Source: Ochotona curzoniae (lineage: Eukaryota > Chordata > Mammalia > Lagomorpha > Ochotonidae). From it: DNA of 64,000 bases. Numbering within the stretch: the stretch's first letter is position 1; each line of letters begins with the position of its first letter. Both the position numbers and the translations under genes were made by a program. The notes under the pieces are model-generated. The model searched no databases, was not told the DNA's origin, and saw only the letters and a program-made list of their open reading frames with translations. Below are positions 32,072-44,515 of the stretch, piece after piece. The stretch is from NCBI RefSeq assembly GCF_017591425.1, contig NW_024467120.1, positions 7,750,001 through 7,814,000 on the forward strand, read 5' to 3'.

Positions 32072-32921
32072 AAAACAGGCTGTGAGTGTTACAGAAACGT
32101 TAAACCACCTGTTTCTACTTTGTAAAATATTTAAATCTGATGAGTCTACCTTTGCATTTATTTCCGGAGGTAAGATAGCCATTTCCTTGGCCATGTTAGG
32201 AAAGGGGCCAATGACAGGCCTTTACTAAATGAAGTGAATGAATAGATGTGGTTTGGCTCACTTCCCTTGGCTATGAAGTGGAAGTGAGGTGGACCAGACC
32301 CCGGTTTTCAACCCCAGAGAGCAGTAGGACCCATGTGGCCGAACAACATGCTTACACTTCGAATGATGACCATGGCCTGGCCACAACTGAGTGTACACTT
32401 CCGCTTTTTGAGAAGAGGAACTTCGGTTACTATCATGGTGCAGTGGCCTTTCTTGGGTGGACTGGGTAGTCACAGCTAAGGTTTGGGCAAGTGATTTCTT
32501 CCTTTGGAACTCACATTCAGCGCAACACCACCATCCTGAGCGTCACACACATCCTAATCACAACTGCCGTGCTAGAAATTTAAAACATTTAAAGTTAAAG
32601 GTGACTTTACAAACTGTGATCCCTGCCGTGTGCTGACCACATCATATTTATACTGCAGCATCCCCTACTGTTGTCACTCTACGTTGCCAACCTGCCTTGC
32701 CAAACTACTCCTTGTGAATCATCTCCATGGCAATTCACCCCAGATCTTCTGAGATTTTTCCCTGTCTTCTAACCAGGCATGGCTAACTGGTGACGATGCC
32801 TTTGTCTGTATACATCCTCTGCTTGGTCAGCTTTCCTTCTTTGCTGTGAGGGCTACGTCTTTGCATCCTTTACACATCCCTGCTCCCACCCTAAAGGCTC
32901 TTTCCCTTTCCTTTATAAAAA
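32072..32921. other. Unique-looking DNA, no feature found
   Basis: Two opposed chance frames near 32250-32470 show no domain. No repeat recognised. Confidence 0.5.
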
Positions 32922-33222
32922 AAGATTTAGTTATTTGTTTCAAAGGCAGCATTTACAGAAAGGAGGGAGAGAAAAGACAAAGAGAAGGAGAGATCATTGA
33001 TCCCTTGGTTTACTCCCCCAGATGGCTGCAACAACCAGGATCAAAGCCAGGAACTTAAAACTCCATCTAGGTGCCAAGGGCTCGAGTACTCAGACCATCT
33101 TCCGTTCTTTCCCAAACATGTCAGTAGGAACCTGGACCAGAAGTAGAACAGGCAGGACTGAAACTATAAGCCGGGGCACGTATAGGATGCTGGTGTCACA
33201 GATGGTCGCTTCCCCTCACTGA
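32922..33222 (-). mobile_element. Older CSINE, reverse
   Basis: It starts with antisense tail AAAAAAAGATTTAGTTATTTG and the purine-rich GGAGGGAGAGAAAAGACA block, then the antisense body with GTCCCAGG-type loss. The head is decayed. Diverged, moderate confidence on the right edge. Confidence 0.82.
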
Positions 33223-34440
33223 ATCTTTCTCCAGCAAAGTGAATGACTCTTCCATTTCCCCAATTTTATTCAAATTTCTATGACAATATTTTTGTCAGAA
33301 CTTCGCCCTTAGTGTTGTTTGAAATCCTCAAGAGCTGTGATTGTGTGTTGTTTTTATCTTTCTCATGTCTACCTACTGTTTTTTTTTTAACAGAGGTTTT
33401 GCTCAACAGATTAATATAATTACACAAAATTAAGAACGTGTAACTTAACCTAGGGATGGAGCTACTGGATGTAAGAAGTGGGACAGATGCTGGAAAAATA
33501 GCATTTAAAATGTGTGACATATTTACTAAGAGATGGTAAACATGAAGAAAATAACCAAGCGATTTTGACATTTGGAAATGAATATGTTGTGTGGCATTTG
33601 TAAGCGAAATAAAATTCACAGTAGGGGGTGGTGTCTGTTGATGTGAAATGATTTCTGGAAGCTTCTATGGAAGAAGAAAATTTGGAAAAACCTATGCTTG
33701 AGAGATGGGAAGGAAAGATCTCTTTATTTCATGAGAAAATGGGCCCAGAAAGTCACTTCCAAGTGAGGAAAAGAACAAAACAAAACAAAACATGAACCTG
33801 TAACTGTGGGTAAGCTGAGTGCTTGGCTCACATCTGCTGTTTGCTGGAGAATGTGGGGTATGCACCAAGCATCTGTCAGCTATGGCAGTGTTCACTGGTT
33901 GAGAACAAACACAAGATTCTAAATGAAAACCGGAGCAGCAACTGCACTGTGCAAGGCGCACTTTTCCTGGACAACTGGGGGTGAGGCGGCTTCCACCTGG
34001 GACACCAGTATTCAGTCTGTCCCAACTAATGTGCCACTCCTCATGTCTCGAGTACGCCTCATGAGGAGCTGGAGCTGCAGGAAGGTGTCCAGAAAGCACC
34101 GAAAGATCCAGGGAATCATTCACCAGAGACTAAGGAAGAGAACTAAGAGCTCCTTGGGCTGGAAGACAAACTCTGCACCTTGGACTGAGGAGAGAACCAG
34201 GGAGCCCAGAGCAGGAGAGTATGCAGTGTATGCAGAGGGGATTGGGGAGAGAAGGAGAAAGATGACTCCCTGCCCAGCCTGCAGCCACAAGGGCAGCACC
34301 CGATGGATGCCTCAGTCTTCCCTCCTTGATAAATGGCTTCTTTCTGTTTTGCAGGGCTGCCACTCACCTCATACTCTCCTCACTTTGACATTGGGGCTGT
34401 GTTCCCTTCCCGTCTGCAGAATGGTGGACAAGAGGTGGAC
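33223..34440. other. Unique-looking DNA with chance open frames
   Basis: Frames of 143 and 182 codons overlap on opposite strands at 33692-34123 and 33923-34471. Neither shows a domain, a plausible initiation context or codon pattern, and the longer one runs into the Tigger element. A pyrimidine tract and CAG at about 34340-34355 resembles a splice acceptor, but without a partner. Confidence 0.45.
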
Positions 34441-35245
34441 TGGGAACGCAACAGGTTTCCCATATCACTAAGTTCATTTTCTGAGGATTCAATACCTGCA
34501 GTCAACCACAGCTTGAAAATACAAAATGAAAAATTCCAAAAATAAACAATTTGTATGTTTTATAGTGCATGGCATTCTAAGCACCCTGATGAAATCTTGC
34601 AGTGACCTGCTTTACCCCACCCAGGATGAGACTCACCCTCTTGCCCATATATGCTTCCCAGCCAGTCAATCACTTAATAACTACCCCAACTGTTAGGTCA
34701 GCTCTCATGGTATTACAGTGCTTGAATTCAAGGAACTCTGAAGTGCAAGAGCCATGCACTTGAAACACACCAATGGAAAGCAAGGAGTGCTTCCTTTTAG
34801 CCAAAGTTCGTAATTTAAGATAGGAATCAGATGTTGAGGCTGATGAGCGCTACAGTACAAAAAGGTACTTCGAGATAAATGACGTTCATGTAACTTTCAT
34901 TGCGGTATATTGTTATACTTTCTGATTAATTATTGTGATTAACCGCCTACTATGCCTAATTTATAAACTAAAATTCATATCAGGACTTGTTTTTAGAAAA
35001 CAGTTCCAAATGTTTATGGAAAATGAAAAGAGATGTATTCTGATGCAACAAACTCTTGAAATCTCTGTATTAATGTTCACAAACAAAAAAAGTATGCATG
35101 CATTTGCAATATATTTTTTTGTTACCTAAATAAACTTTTCATTTTTCCATAAACTTTTGAAGTTACCAATAGAGTTTGGCACTATCCATGGATTCAGGCA
35201 TCCAGTGGAGGTCTCGCAATGTCATCCGACTAGTAATTGGTACTG
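34441..35245 (+). mobile_element. Tigger-type (TcMar) DNA transposon, internally deleted
   Basis: The 5' part reads TACCTGCAGTCAACCACAGCTTGAAAATA, then AATTCCAAAAATAAACAATTTGTA and GTGATGAAATCTTGCAGTG-type sequence, as in Tigger1/2-like elements. The 3' part contains TTTGGCACTATCCATGGATTCAGGCATCCAGTGGAGGTCT near 35174-35213. The transposase region is missing, so it is a non-autonomous relic. It moved as DNA long before lagomorph-specific repeats spread. Confidence 0.88.
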
Positions 35246-36377
35246 TAATCGTTTTGGCAAGGGACATGCTGAGCAGGTGTGGTGGTAGTTTCATACAGGT
35301 ACCAGGGAGTGGAAAAGGCTGGTACAGGAAGGTGAAGATGCTGGAGCTGTGTGGGTTGTGGGAGCTGAGGGTTTAGGGGCAGGACCCAGGCTGACTTTCA
35401 GGCCTCTATCTCTCCATGCCAGCTGGAAGGAAAGGGTTGACTGTAGCTATGTTTGAGGGACCGTGCTGCTGAAACATGGTCAGAAGGGAAACTGGCAGAG
35501 ACAGCAAGACCTGTCAGACTGGAATGAATCAATCAGCTGTCAGGGCCAGCTGTATCTTGTCTAAAAGTGGATGAGCATTTGGGCCAGCTCCCCAGTATGA
35601 GTGAACTTGTGATACGCTTGGTAGCCCCCCCCGTAACCTGGCCACAACCTCCCCAGTACAAGCAATGAATGTATGTACAAACCCCCAACACTGTGATATC
35701 GTATATGAAAAAAACAGAGACGAAAGTGATTCGATATCAGGCTTACAGGCTTGAAGACACAATCCAAACCATCATAAACTTCATAACTATTCTGTGATGA
35801 CACTCACAGGATTACCCCTGTCATGTCTGGGAGGTGTTAGGTTTCTTACATGGGACACCAGCCACTCATTTACAAGCACGCCTCTTCATGCAGCCTCCTT
35901 TGCTTCCTTCTCACTTCATCGTTAGCTACTGAACATTCAAGATCCCCGGGGTGTGAAGACGTGTTAAACTGCACTGTGAAGGGAAGCTGGTTGTGCTACG
36001 CTGGATATGTGCAAGCAGCTTTATGAGCCATAGAGGTCCACATCTTTCTTTCATTACTTTGAAAGGCTGTTTACATAAAAGATAAGGATAGTCTCCAGCA
36101 GCTCAGGGTACGGACTGAGAATTCTGAGAATTAGTGGGAGGGTCTGGCAGGAAGGCCTCGAGTGGAGCAGATGACCAGGCTGTTGTGATAAGCAGCCCAA
36201 GCACACGGAGCCTGGCATCGCATGTGTTTCTTCTATAGCTTATTCATCACCTAGCCTGGGTCAGGCTTTAGGATGGAGGACCCAGTTGAGGAGGGGCCAT
36301 CGCAGCTGGCAGCTGGCATTTCCTCCTTCTTTAACTCTATATGGTTTTCCAAATGGCCTTCAAAGCCTCTTCCACTT
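35246..36377. other. Unique-looking DNA, no feature found
   Basis: A run of seven to eight C near 35627 is the only simple-sequence feature. Opposed 77-80-codon frames near 35530-35800 lack any domain. Confidence 0.5.
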
Positions 36378-36660
36378 GGGGCTGACATTGTGGTGTCACA
36401 GGTTAAGCTGCTGCCTGCAGTGCTGGAATCCCCACATGGGTGCTGGTTTGAGTCCCAGGATCCAGCTCCCTGCTAATGTGCCTTGGGAAGCATCAGAACA
36501 TAGCCCAAATGAATAAAGCCCTGCACCCACGTGGGAAAACCAGAAGCTACTGGCTCCAGCCTTTAGTCTGGCTCAGCCGTAACTGTTGTAGCCATTTGGG
36601 GGAGTAAATCAGTACATTGGGAGATCTGTCTCTATCAAATAAATAAATATTAATTTAAGA
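36378..36660 (+). mobile_element. Older CSINE, forward
   Basis: Head GGGGCTGACATTGTGGTGTCACAGGTTAAGCTGC with the B-box neighbourhood GTGCTGGTTTGAGTCCCAGG, ending CAAATAAATAAATATTAA. It is of the same rabbit-like older subfamily as 17104-17390. Confidence 0.92.
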
Positions 36661-37464
36661 CATTTCCTCCATGTATCACTCGTTACATTGATTGGCACTA
36701 CCAATAGAACAAGTTTCAAAAACTGTCCTGTTTTATGCCATTCATACAGATAGTTCCCGACTTATACTTGATGCAAGTTAATGATGATTCAGCAATGATG
36801 TGTGTTAGGTAGACCCACCTGGCTTGAGATTTAGAGCTTGGATCTTTCCCACGTTACAGCAGCGGAGTTCGACTCTGTCCAGGGCAGCTCCCCGGACAGA
36901 GAAAATGCCAATTTAAAAAAATATATATTTGCCTGTTCAGTGACATAATAAAAACAAATCTTTCTCCTTTATGGCTAACTGGGCAGACGAGGAGTGAGTA
37001 ATAATGGAAAATGGCCCAAAACCAATCCAAACAAGTAACCTGGTCCTGGTGATAGGATATCGAGATATACATGTGTATATGTACAAGCATTTACAAGTGT
37101 TGACTGGCTTAATAATTTTAACACAGTGGCACAGGCACCATCATTAACGCCTTATTACAGATGAGCAAACTGGTAAGAGTGGTTACATGATGAAACCAAG
37201 GTCAGACTCCAAGCGCTAGGCAAAGAGGGGCCCTTTTTGATGACACGGATGAATAATCAGCTTTCCACAGTTCTAACCCTTCCGCTTGCTGTTTCTGAGT
37301 GTGACATCAAAGAACACCTAGGACAATGATCATTCAGAGCATCCTGGCTGGTCCCAAATCCACACAGTGGCCTCTGCATCCTTTCCTCTTTCTACAGCAG
37401 AGGGGTTGATCTCCAGGCTACCTAAATAGAGGCCTTAGATTTTCAGTGGAGTTGGACAGTATTT
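36661..37464. other. Mostly unique; weak MIR and Tigger-like traces
   Basis: 37095-37220 has a MIR-like order (TTATTACAGATGAGCAAACTGG, then CCAAGGTCAGACTCC). TAGTTCCCGACTTATACTTGATGCAAGTT near 36751-36779 resembles the end of a MER2/Tigger-group element. Both are too short to assign firmly. Confidence 0.4.
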
Positions 37465-37476
37465 AGAAAGCAATCC

Positions 37477-37814
37477 TGGCCCCAGGATGGTATCCTTGCA
37501 GCTAAAGTCCTCGCCCTGCATGCACTGGGATCCCTTATGGAAGCTGGTTTGTATCCTGGCTGCTCCACTTCCCTTCCAGCTCCCTGCTTGTGGCCTAAGA
37601 AAGTAGTGGAGGACATGCCTTTGGACAAAGCCTTTGGACATGCAGCCGTGTGGGAGTCTTGGAAGAAGCTCCTGGCTCCTGGCTTCAGATCACCTCAGCC
37701 CCAGCCATTGTGGCCACGTGGAGAGTAAACCAGTAGATGGCAGATCTTTCTGTCTCTCCTTCTCTCTGTAAATCCACCTTTCCAATAATAATAATGATAA
37801 ATCTTAGAAGAAAA
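37477..37814 (+). mobile_element. CSINE, forward, with target-site duplication
   Basis: Flanked by AGAAAGCAATCC (37465-37476) and AGAAGGCAATGC (37815-37826). The 3' tail is a short (AAT)n run. A GGACAAAGCCTTTGGACATG variant near 37621-37640 is unusual among local copies. Confidence 0.93.
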
Positions 37815-37826
37815 AGAAGGCAATGC

Positions 37827-38199
37827 CACTGTCAAGCATTGCAATTATTGCTTATGAGGACCTGTTTAGAAGACATGCGAACCCTGAAATCTCTATTTCA
37901 GGGTAAGCTAGGGTAACAGAAGAGTTCATTAGAAATTCAAGGATGAAAAGCATGGCCTCTCTCTGACAGAATGTCATTCAAATTGTATTAGGGTGATATG
38001 AAGGGTCAGAAGTTCTAGGAACCAATATCTCAGAACATTGCAGCATTTGCCACAGGATTATAAATGTAGAATAAATGCGTAGAAGATGAAAATCAATTCC
38101 AGTTCTGCTGTGTGAATGATGACACAGTGTAGCAAAGTGGCAAAGGCCACTGATAGGATTCCTTATGACCAAGCAGATGGCAACAGCCAGGAATGAGTT
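37827..38199. other. No recognisable feature
   Basis: AT-rich. The stretch near 38110-38190 faintly resembles a SINE but lacks its landmarks. Confidence 0.45.
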
Positions 38200-38950
38200 G
38201 TCAATGTGCTATGGGATCCTTTGTGAGCCTTGGATGCAAAGAGACAGCAGAAGAATCTCTTCGAGGACATTCATAACAATGACATGGTTTTGTATTAGTA
38301 CGGAGTAAGATACGGAAATATGCAAGGGAAGTCCAAGGAGCATTCAACCCACAAACAGAATGAAACTTCTCACTCATCATTTGTGCAACTATGTTTTGGC
38401 AGCATGTTCCCAAAGGCCAAAGGATAGAAGCAATCCAAATGTCCACTTGGTAAATGGATAACAAAAATGTAATACAAACAAAAATGGAATATTTAATCTT
38501 TGAAAGGAATGAATAATAAGGACTGAAGGAATAATAATAAAGAATGGCATCTTGACACATGCTAAGACATGGACAAAACCCAAGCAATTTATAGTCAATG
38601 ACAGAAGGCAGTTATGAAAAAGACAAACACTAGATGATTTCCACATGAAAGAAATAACCACAACAGTAAAATTCATAGGGACAGAGAGCAGTTGCTGAGG
38701 AAGGCGAATAGGGAGTTAATCAAACAGAAATGGTTTCAGTTTTGCAAAGTGAGAAGGTTCTAGAGATTGTATAGCTATGTGAGTACAATGAATTACTGGA
38801 CCACATTCACTTCACTGGTGAGGAGCCATTAAACCAGTAAAATTGTAGTGAACTGCCATTCACTTAGTGATTACTTAATACTCCAGAACACGTAAAATGG
38901 CAAATTTTATGTTATGTGTATTTTACCACAATTAGAAATAATAAAACATT
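38200..38950 (+). mobile_element. Old L1 (L1M/L1ME-type) 3' region, forward
   Basis: GGATAGAAGCAATCCAAATGTCCACTTGGTAAATGGATAACAAAA lies near 38425-38467, followed by ACAAAAATGGAATATTTAATC. The closing stretch is AAAATGGCAAATTTTATGTTATGTGTATTTTACCACAATTA (38895-38935), which is the typical end of a mammalian-wide L1 3'UTR. The 5' edge is uncertain. Confidence 0.82.
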
Positions 38951-39854
38951 TAACTAGTTAAAACTGAAATAGTGTAGCTAAGATTGTAATAATTTGTGTC
39001 TAAGGAAAAGGAGAATGCCCCCCTTGAATATTTTTGTAGCTCCTATTCTTAGATCAGTGCACTGTGAAGCATTAAAGAGGATTGTTCCACCTGAACGATG
39101 CTCTATACAAAAGTTCTCTTGGTCCAGGCATAAGGAGGCAAGTGAATTCAGTAATGAAAGCTCTCAATGGGTATTTAAAATAAATCATTGATCACTCTAG
39201 CTCTTTTGGAAAAATGCAGGCATCTTTATTGTACATGGTCCTTTCCTTGACTTGTTGCTCAACCAATGCAGTACAAGATACATGAGGGCCACAGCCATGC
39301 CCTTCACTGGCACACACCTGCCATGGTTTGTGTTGGGACAAGGGTCAAAGTGTGGGGTGGTGAGCACTAATCAGGCAATATCAACCACTGGGGCACAAAA
39401 CTATTGATTATTGGATTGAAAAATGTAGCAAGCCCACGAGTTTATCTCATACCCATGGGAGGACAGGTGGTATCAGGGATATGTATGAAGTCTACAGCAT
39501 GGTGACGGTAGACTCCTGGAACTACAATCACATGACACAGAGTGCGAGAGTACTGCGCCAGCTGGGACTGAGACTGAGAACTGGTCGTTCCTGTTTTGTG
39601 ATCTCTCATCTTCCCTTAGGAAGTACTAGAGAAGTTGGCAGGCGGGGTGGGATGAGACTTGGTTCTGGGTTTCTGGGCTCCGGTTAGATGAGTGCAGAAA
39701 GCCCTCGTCTTCCTGAGTAGCCGGTGTTTGAAAGGGTTAGAGGAAAAACATTCCCTGCCTTCTGCTTTCCTGGAGAGTGAAACCTTTTTTTTTTAAATGA
39801 AAGTTTCTAAAACCACAAGGTTAGAAGAAGGCTTTGGTTTTTTGCATTTGTTTT
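38951..39854. other. Unique-looking DNA, no feature found
   Basis: No domain-bearing frame, no recognised repeat. A short A/T run lies at about 39786-39796. Confidence 0.5.
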
Positions 39855-40290
39855 TGAAAGATCCTATGCTCTTTTGTAACAAATTGCCCCAAGCTGTAGG
39901 GCGTACAACAGCAGAAGCACTTATTCTCTCACATTCTGGAAGTTAGAGTCTGAAATCAAGGTACAGGCAGAGCCACACTCTCACTACTGTCTCCAGGGAG
40001 AATCCTTTGCTACTGTTTACACCTTCTTGGGGTTCTAGGTTCCAGGGGCCTTGGGGTTGGGGACTACCATCCCTGTTTCGGTTTTTATGCAACCTTCTTG
40101 CCTGTGTCTTTGAGTATCTCCATCCTCCCTCTGCTTGCTTTTATAAAGGGCACACCCCAAGTCCAGAATGGTCTCATCTAAAGATCCTCATTTACATGGG
40201 CAAAGAAACTCTTTTTTCAAAGACCAGATAACATTCATAACTTCTGCTGATGAAGACGTGGGTATCTTCTTTAGAAACATCTAGTCAACC
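39855..40290 (-). mobile_element. MLT1-type MaLR LTR, reverse
   Basis: The plus strand reads the antisense text of a mammalian MaLR LTR: TTTTGTAACAAATTGCCCCAAGCTGTAGGG, TTATTCTCTCACATTCTGGAAGTTAGAGTCTGAAATCAAGG, TTTATAAAGGGCACACC and a late GTGGGTATCTTC block. Only an LTR is visible, with no internal retroviral sequence, so it is a solo LTR relic of great age. Confidence 0.85.
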
Positions 40291-41339
40291 CAATGTTTCG
40301 ATCAAGATGCTGAGCAAATAAACCCAAGCCTTTGGACTAGCTGTGGCTCAGGCCTCTTCTGCACATCTCTGCCCAGTCTGGACCCAGAATTCCAGAGCCA
40401 AATCTCCTCCCAAACCCCCCTCCAATTTCCCCAGGACTCTTCCCTCCCCTGCCCCAAACTGAAAATACTCCTAATTCTAGCACACTAACCCGAGTTACAT
40501 GTCTCATGCAAAGCTAGATGATGAATTATCAGAGAAAAAGAAAGTTGTCAGAAAAAAAAAAACTCTACATTTCCAATCCCTAATGCCATGTTCCTTCTGT
40601 AAGAGTTATTTTTAAATCATCTTGCTGAGGTCCTAAAGCAGGGGAAGTATCGCTTTGGAATATGAACATGAAGCTTCTCACATTGTTGGCAGTCTTTACG
40701 AGCTGTTTCCAAAGAAACTTATCAGCCTGTCAACATTCTCACCAGCCCCTCTTACCTTTCCAGTGTTGTAGATGCGACAAAGTGCAGACAAATGTGCTTC
40801 CCACAACCTTCCCTTGCCAGTACCTCTCGAGGCAATTTTTCATGTCTGGTGTCCAAAGCGTATGATGGCAATGACTTCCAGGCAGCTGAGCCATGGCGCT
40901 AGCTCTGTGAACCATGCTGTCAATTTTTATTTTAATCTTCCTTTATTCACAGTTTGATTTCGTTTAGGCTTGGCCTCACTTCTTGTTCCAATGCCAGGCC
41001 CGTGGCCCCACGCTAACTGGCAGAAGTACCTCGTCGTCACTACAAAGAGAGAACCAAGAGAGAACTTTGCTGCTGGACTCACATAGAGGAGTATGGCTTC
41101 TGTGTTAACTTTGTCTGTCTGGGCAGCTCCCAATCCTAACGTATCAAACAGGAGACAGCAATGAGAATTTTATCCTTTCAAAAAGTACATCTTCCTAAAT
41201 TGTTATGGTATGTGATGATGGTATCTATCTATGGGCTACCATGTGACATTTTGGTATATGCACAGAATGTGTTACAATCAGCTCAGAGGAAGCCCCATCT
41301 TGTACTTTCTGTGTGTTGAAGCTACCTGGCTTAAGAATT
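40291..41339. other. Mostly unique; possible antisense L1M trace
   Basis: GAGCTGTTTCCAAAGAAACTTATCAGCCTGTCAACATTCTCACCAGCCC near 40699-40747 faintly resembles antisense L1M 3' sequence. The rest is unassigned. Confidence 0.4.
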
Positions 41340-41670
41340 GGGCCTGGCACAACAGCCTTGCGGTTAAAGTCCTTGCCTTGCATGCAACAGGATCTCATAT
41401 GGGCACCGGTTCAAGTCCCGGCCCCACTTCCCATCCAGCTCCCTGCTTGTGGCCTGGAAAAGCAGTCGAGGATCGCCCAAAGCCTTGGGACCCTGCACTT
41501 GCGTGGGAAACCTGAAAGTAACTCCTGGCTCCTGGCTTCAGATCGGTTCAGCTCTGGTCATTGCAGCCACTTGGGGAGTGAATCAGCAGACAGAAGATCT
41601 TTCTCTCTGCCTCTCCTCTCTGTATATCTGCCTTTCCAATATAAATAAATAAATAAATCTTTTTTAAAAA
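41340..41670 (+). mobile_element. CSINE, forward, fairly young
   Basis: Head GGGCCTGGCACAACAGCCTTGCGGTTAAAG, B-box neighbourhood CCGGTTCAAGTCCCGGC, tail (AAAT)n. A short deletion removes the usual GCTGCT before CCCCACTTCC. No clear target-site duplication. Confidence 0.93.
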
Positions 41671-42741
41671 GTCATTTTTTGTCTTCCATTCATAACCGAG
41701 TTTGCTTTCCTATTTTCTTAAGGAACAGGAATAAAGAAACCCCTGAAATGATAGCCTTAAAAGATTTTAGAAATATTTGCTCAAATATTCTGGATCTGGG
41801 TTTTGGGGTTGCATATCAAGACAGGAAAAAGTATTTTTGGGGAAAAGATTCATTTGTGTCAAACAGGAAGGCTCAAAGTTGATCTTTTCAGCAAACACGA
41901 AATGGAAATGTCATGTAGAAAACAGGAGAGGCCAGAAAAGCCCATCACCTTCATCTACAAACCACGTCCCAGAAGGACCAGCAGCAGGTCAGCCACGGCA
42001 GGGAAGGGCCACAGAGTTTTCTGGCTGCTTGGCATAAAGGAACATCCCTGAAAGTTGTGGCTGATGTCTTGCTTATAATCCTATGGTTTAAGGGACTTAC
42101 ACCCACACTAACTGTCTCTTTGTGAAGCTCAGTCCCATTGTTCTGTTACTGTTGTTACTGGGTTTGGGGCTTTCAATCAAGGAGGTTAAAGCAGAGGAAA
42201 AAGCAGATGCCAACCTGAGGTCAAATTTCAGTTGACTTGGAAATTCAAGAATTCAGGAATATCTGGGAGACAAAGTGGGTTGGGTAGATGCTGTTGGCTT
42301 GAACACAGGTTGGACTGAGGGGAGTTGAGGCAGGCAACCAAAACAAAAATGGTCTTTGGATTGTCTCAGCTTTCCAACTGGGGCTGGAAGTGTGTTCCTT
42401 TTCAGCATATACTAAACTCAGGCCCTGTCAAAGGACAGACTATGGATTTTTGAAGTTTTTACACTCTTCAAATCAAATACTGTCTTTGTCTCTAGGTTTC
42501 CAGGTTTCCTTCCCTATTTATTCGAAGTCAGCAGTCGCAAGGGGAAAACCTGGTGTCCATCTGGAAGCAAATAGAAATGATGAAATAGAGGCAAATTAAG
42601 GAATTTGTAAAAGTTTACATAACTACTAAGTTTACAAAGCCAGTGCTCAAAATGAGTAATTCTGACACTATAGCAGATATTTTCCCTGTTCTGTTTAGGA
42701 GAGATGGAGGAAGATAATATTTTAGCTACACGTATTTTTTA
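41671..42741. other. Unique-looking DNA, no feature found
   Basis: Short overlapping frames near 41777-42050 carry no domain. No repeat is recognised. Confidence 0.5.
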
Positions 42742-43033
42742 AAAAATATATATGCTCGTATATTTGAAAGATCTATAGAGAGGGAAAGAAAGAGAGAGAA
42801 AATGCTCTTTCATTCACTGTTTCACTGCCTAGATGGTAACAATGGCCAGCACTGGGTCAGATGGAAGCCAGGAGGCAGCTGCTTTGTCCGGACCTCTCGT
42901 GTGGGTGGCAGGTGCCCAAGGAGCTGCTCCATCTTCCACTGCAGTGCAGCAGCTGAGACACACCCCAGTGCCCATAGGGGATGCCAGCATCTGGGGTGGT
43001 GCCTTTACCTGCTAGACCACAATACTAGCCCTG
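42742..43033 (-). mobile_element. Older CSINE, reverse
   Basis: Antisense tail and purine-rich GAGAGGGAAAGAAAGAGAGAG stretch, then GTTTCACTGCCTAGATGG, ending at CTAGACCACAATACTAGCCCTGG. A small perfect hairpin (TATTTTTTAAAAAATA) sits at its tail edge. Confidence 0.87.
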
Positions 43034-43756
43034 GTATGCAGATTTTGAGTTGCCAACAAGGTACCTATTTGGAAATTTGCAACAGATAAATCAAAGAAAG
43101 AGTTGTGCTCCAGAGAAAATGATGAGATATGAGCTAGAAATGTCAATTTGAGGGTCATTTGTTCGAAAATTATGAGGTTGATAAGAGGGTGCAAAGAACA
43201 CAGGAAAGGGAGCATGGAAGCCTGAGAATAAATCTGAAAGTATCCCCCAGTTTGGGGGTGAAATGATGAGATCTGGGCAGAAAGGCCACGGGGACAGTCC
43301 GAGAGGCGATTAGGGAACCACTAACACTGCAGAGACTAAGTGAAAATCAAATGACAACGAGGCAGCACTGGTCAAGAGGACTGATGTAAAAATTCACAGT
43401 TTGTATCACCTAAGACCCAGCAAGACTCTATTTGAGTCAAACATGCAAATAACCTTTGAAATCTTAGGGCTAGTCCTCAGAAATTATCTGAGTTCTGTGT
43501 TTGAATATTGACATATTTACTTGACTTCCACTAGGTACTTCAAATCCTATTTTCTGATGTCCTGAATTTGTATCTTCTGCCCTTCATTCCCCAAACTCAG
43601 TGCACTTCCACGGCTCCTATCTCAGCAAGTACCTCTGCCAAGTATTCAGTTACCTAGAGTAGCCCTCAGCAACATTCCCTTCCTTCACTACTGTGCAGCA
43701 TTCCGTATCCTCCTAGTTAAAAGAGAGGCTGGGAACTTGGCAGGCATTAGCCTGGA
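43034..43756. other. Unique-looking DNA, no feature found
   Basis: No coding or repeat signature that I can name. Confidence 0.5.
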
Positions 43757-43976
43757 CCAGGGATTGGCAGGTATTTTCCCTAAAGGGCCAGAGAGTAAAC
43801 AGTTCGGACTTTGCAAGCTTTATGATCCCTGTCGCAACTACTCAGGTCTGTCCTGAGAATGTAAAAACAGCCACACAGAATTAGCATACAAATATGTATG
43901 TCTGTTCCCAATAAACTTTGTTTACAAAACCAAGTGGTGGGCTGAATTTGGGCCATGGTAGTTTGCCAACACAGCA
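43757..43976 (-). mobile_element. hAT-Charlie-type DNA transposon remnant
   Basis: The stretch starts with CAGGGATTGGCAGGTATTTTCCCTAAAGGGCC and ends with GGGCCATGGTAGTTTGCCAACAC; the ends are inverted versions of one another. The middle has TTTGCAAGCTTTATGATCCCTGTCGCAACTACTCAGGTCTG and CAATAAACTTTGTTTACAAAACC, familiar from non-autonomous Charlie elements. No transposase remains. Confidence 0.82.
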
Positions 43977-44116
43977 AGGCCTATTCCTGAGTTGAGCATG
44001 TTGCGGCTTCATACAAAGTCATGGTCAACAGGCAGGAAGTCAGAGGGGATTAGCTCTGGCTGGACCATCAGCAGTATCCACCAGGCCTAGCCAACTGAGT
44101 CCTTTCTCTTTTGGGT

Positions 44117-44433
44117 TTTATTTTTAGATTTATTTACTTTTATCAGGCCTACAGAGAGATGGAGACGCAGAGAGAAAGATTTTCCATCCAGTGGTTCATT
44201 TACTCCCCAAATAGCTGCAACTGAGACCCGAGGCAAGAGCTAGGAGCCCCTCCCTTTGGGTACAAGAGCCCCAAGGACTTGGGTCATCCTCTACTGCTTT
44301 TTAAGACCACAGCAGGGAACTGGATGGGAAGTGGAGCTTCCACTTGGGACACGAATTGGCACCCACACGGCATCCTGTGATTGCCAGGTGAGAATTTAGC
44401 CATTGAACCATTGAGCCATTTGTGCTGAGGCCC
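44117..44433 (-). mobile_element. Older CSINE, reverse
   Basis: From antisense tail TTTTAGATTTATTTAC to the antisense head TGAGCCATTTGTGCTGAGGCCC. A small ATTGAACCATTGAGCCATT repeat lies in the head (44402-44420). Confidence 0.88.
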
Positions 44434-44515
44434 ATACCTTTGGTTTTTAATACAGAGTACAGTTGAATATTTTTTCCCTCCTGGCTGTTGCTGGCTAAAG
44501 AATTAGTCACTCACA

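Noticed and set aside
34340..34356. Pyrimidine tract plus CAG resembling a splice acceptor
   Set aside because: No matching donor, no conserved reading frame downstream, and the following sequence is a transposon.
33923..34471. 182-codon forward open frame
   Set aside because: No domain, overlaps a 143-codon frame on the other strand, and its end runs into a Tigger DNA transposon.
35246..35830. Relation to the G-rich insertion at 18230-19060
   Set aside because: Similar GC content and a few shared words, but no colinear alignment by eye.
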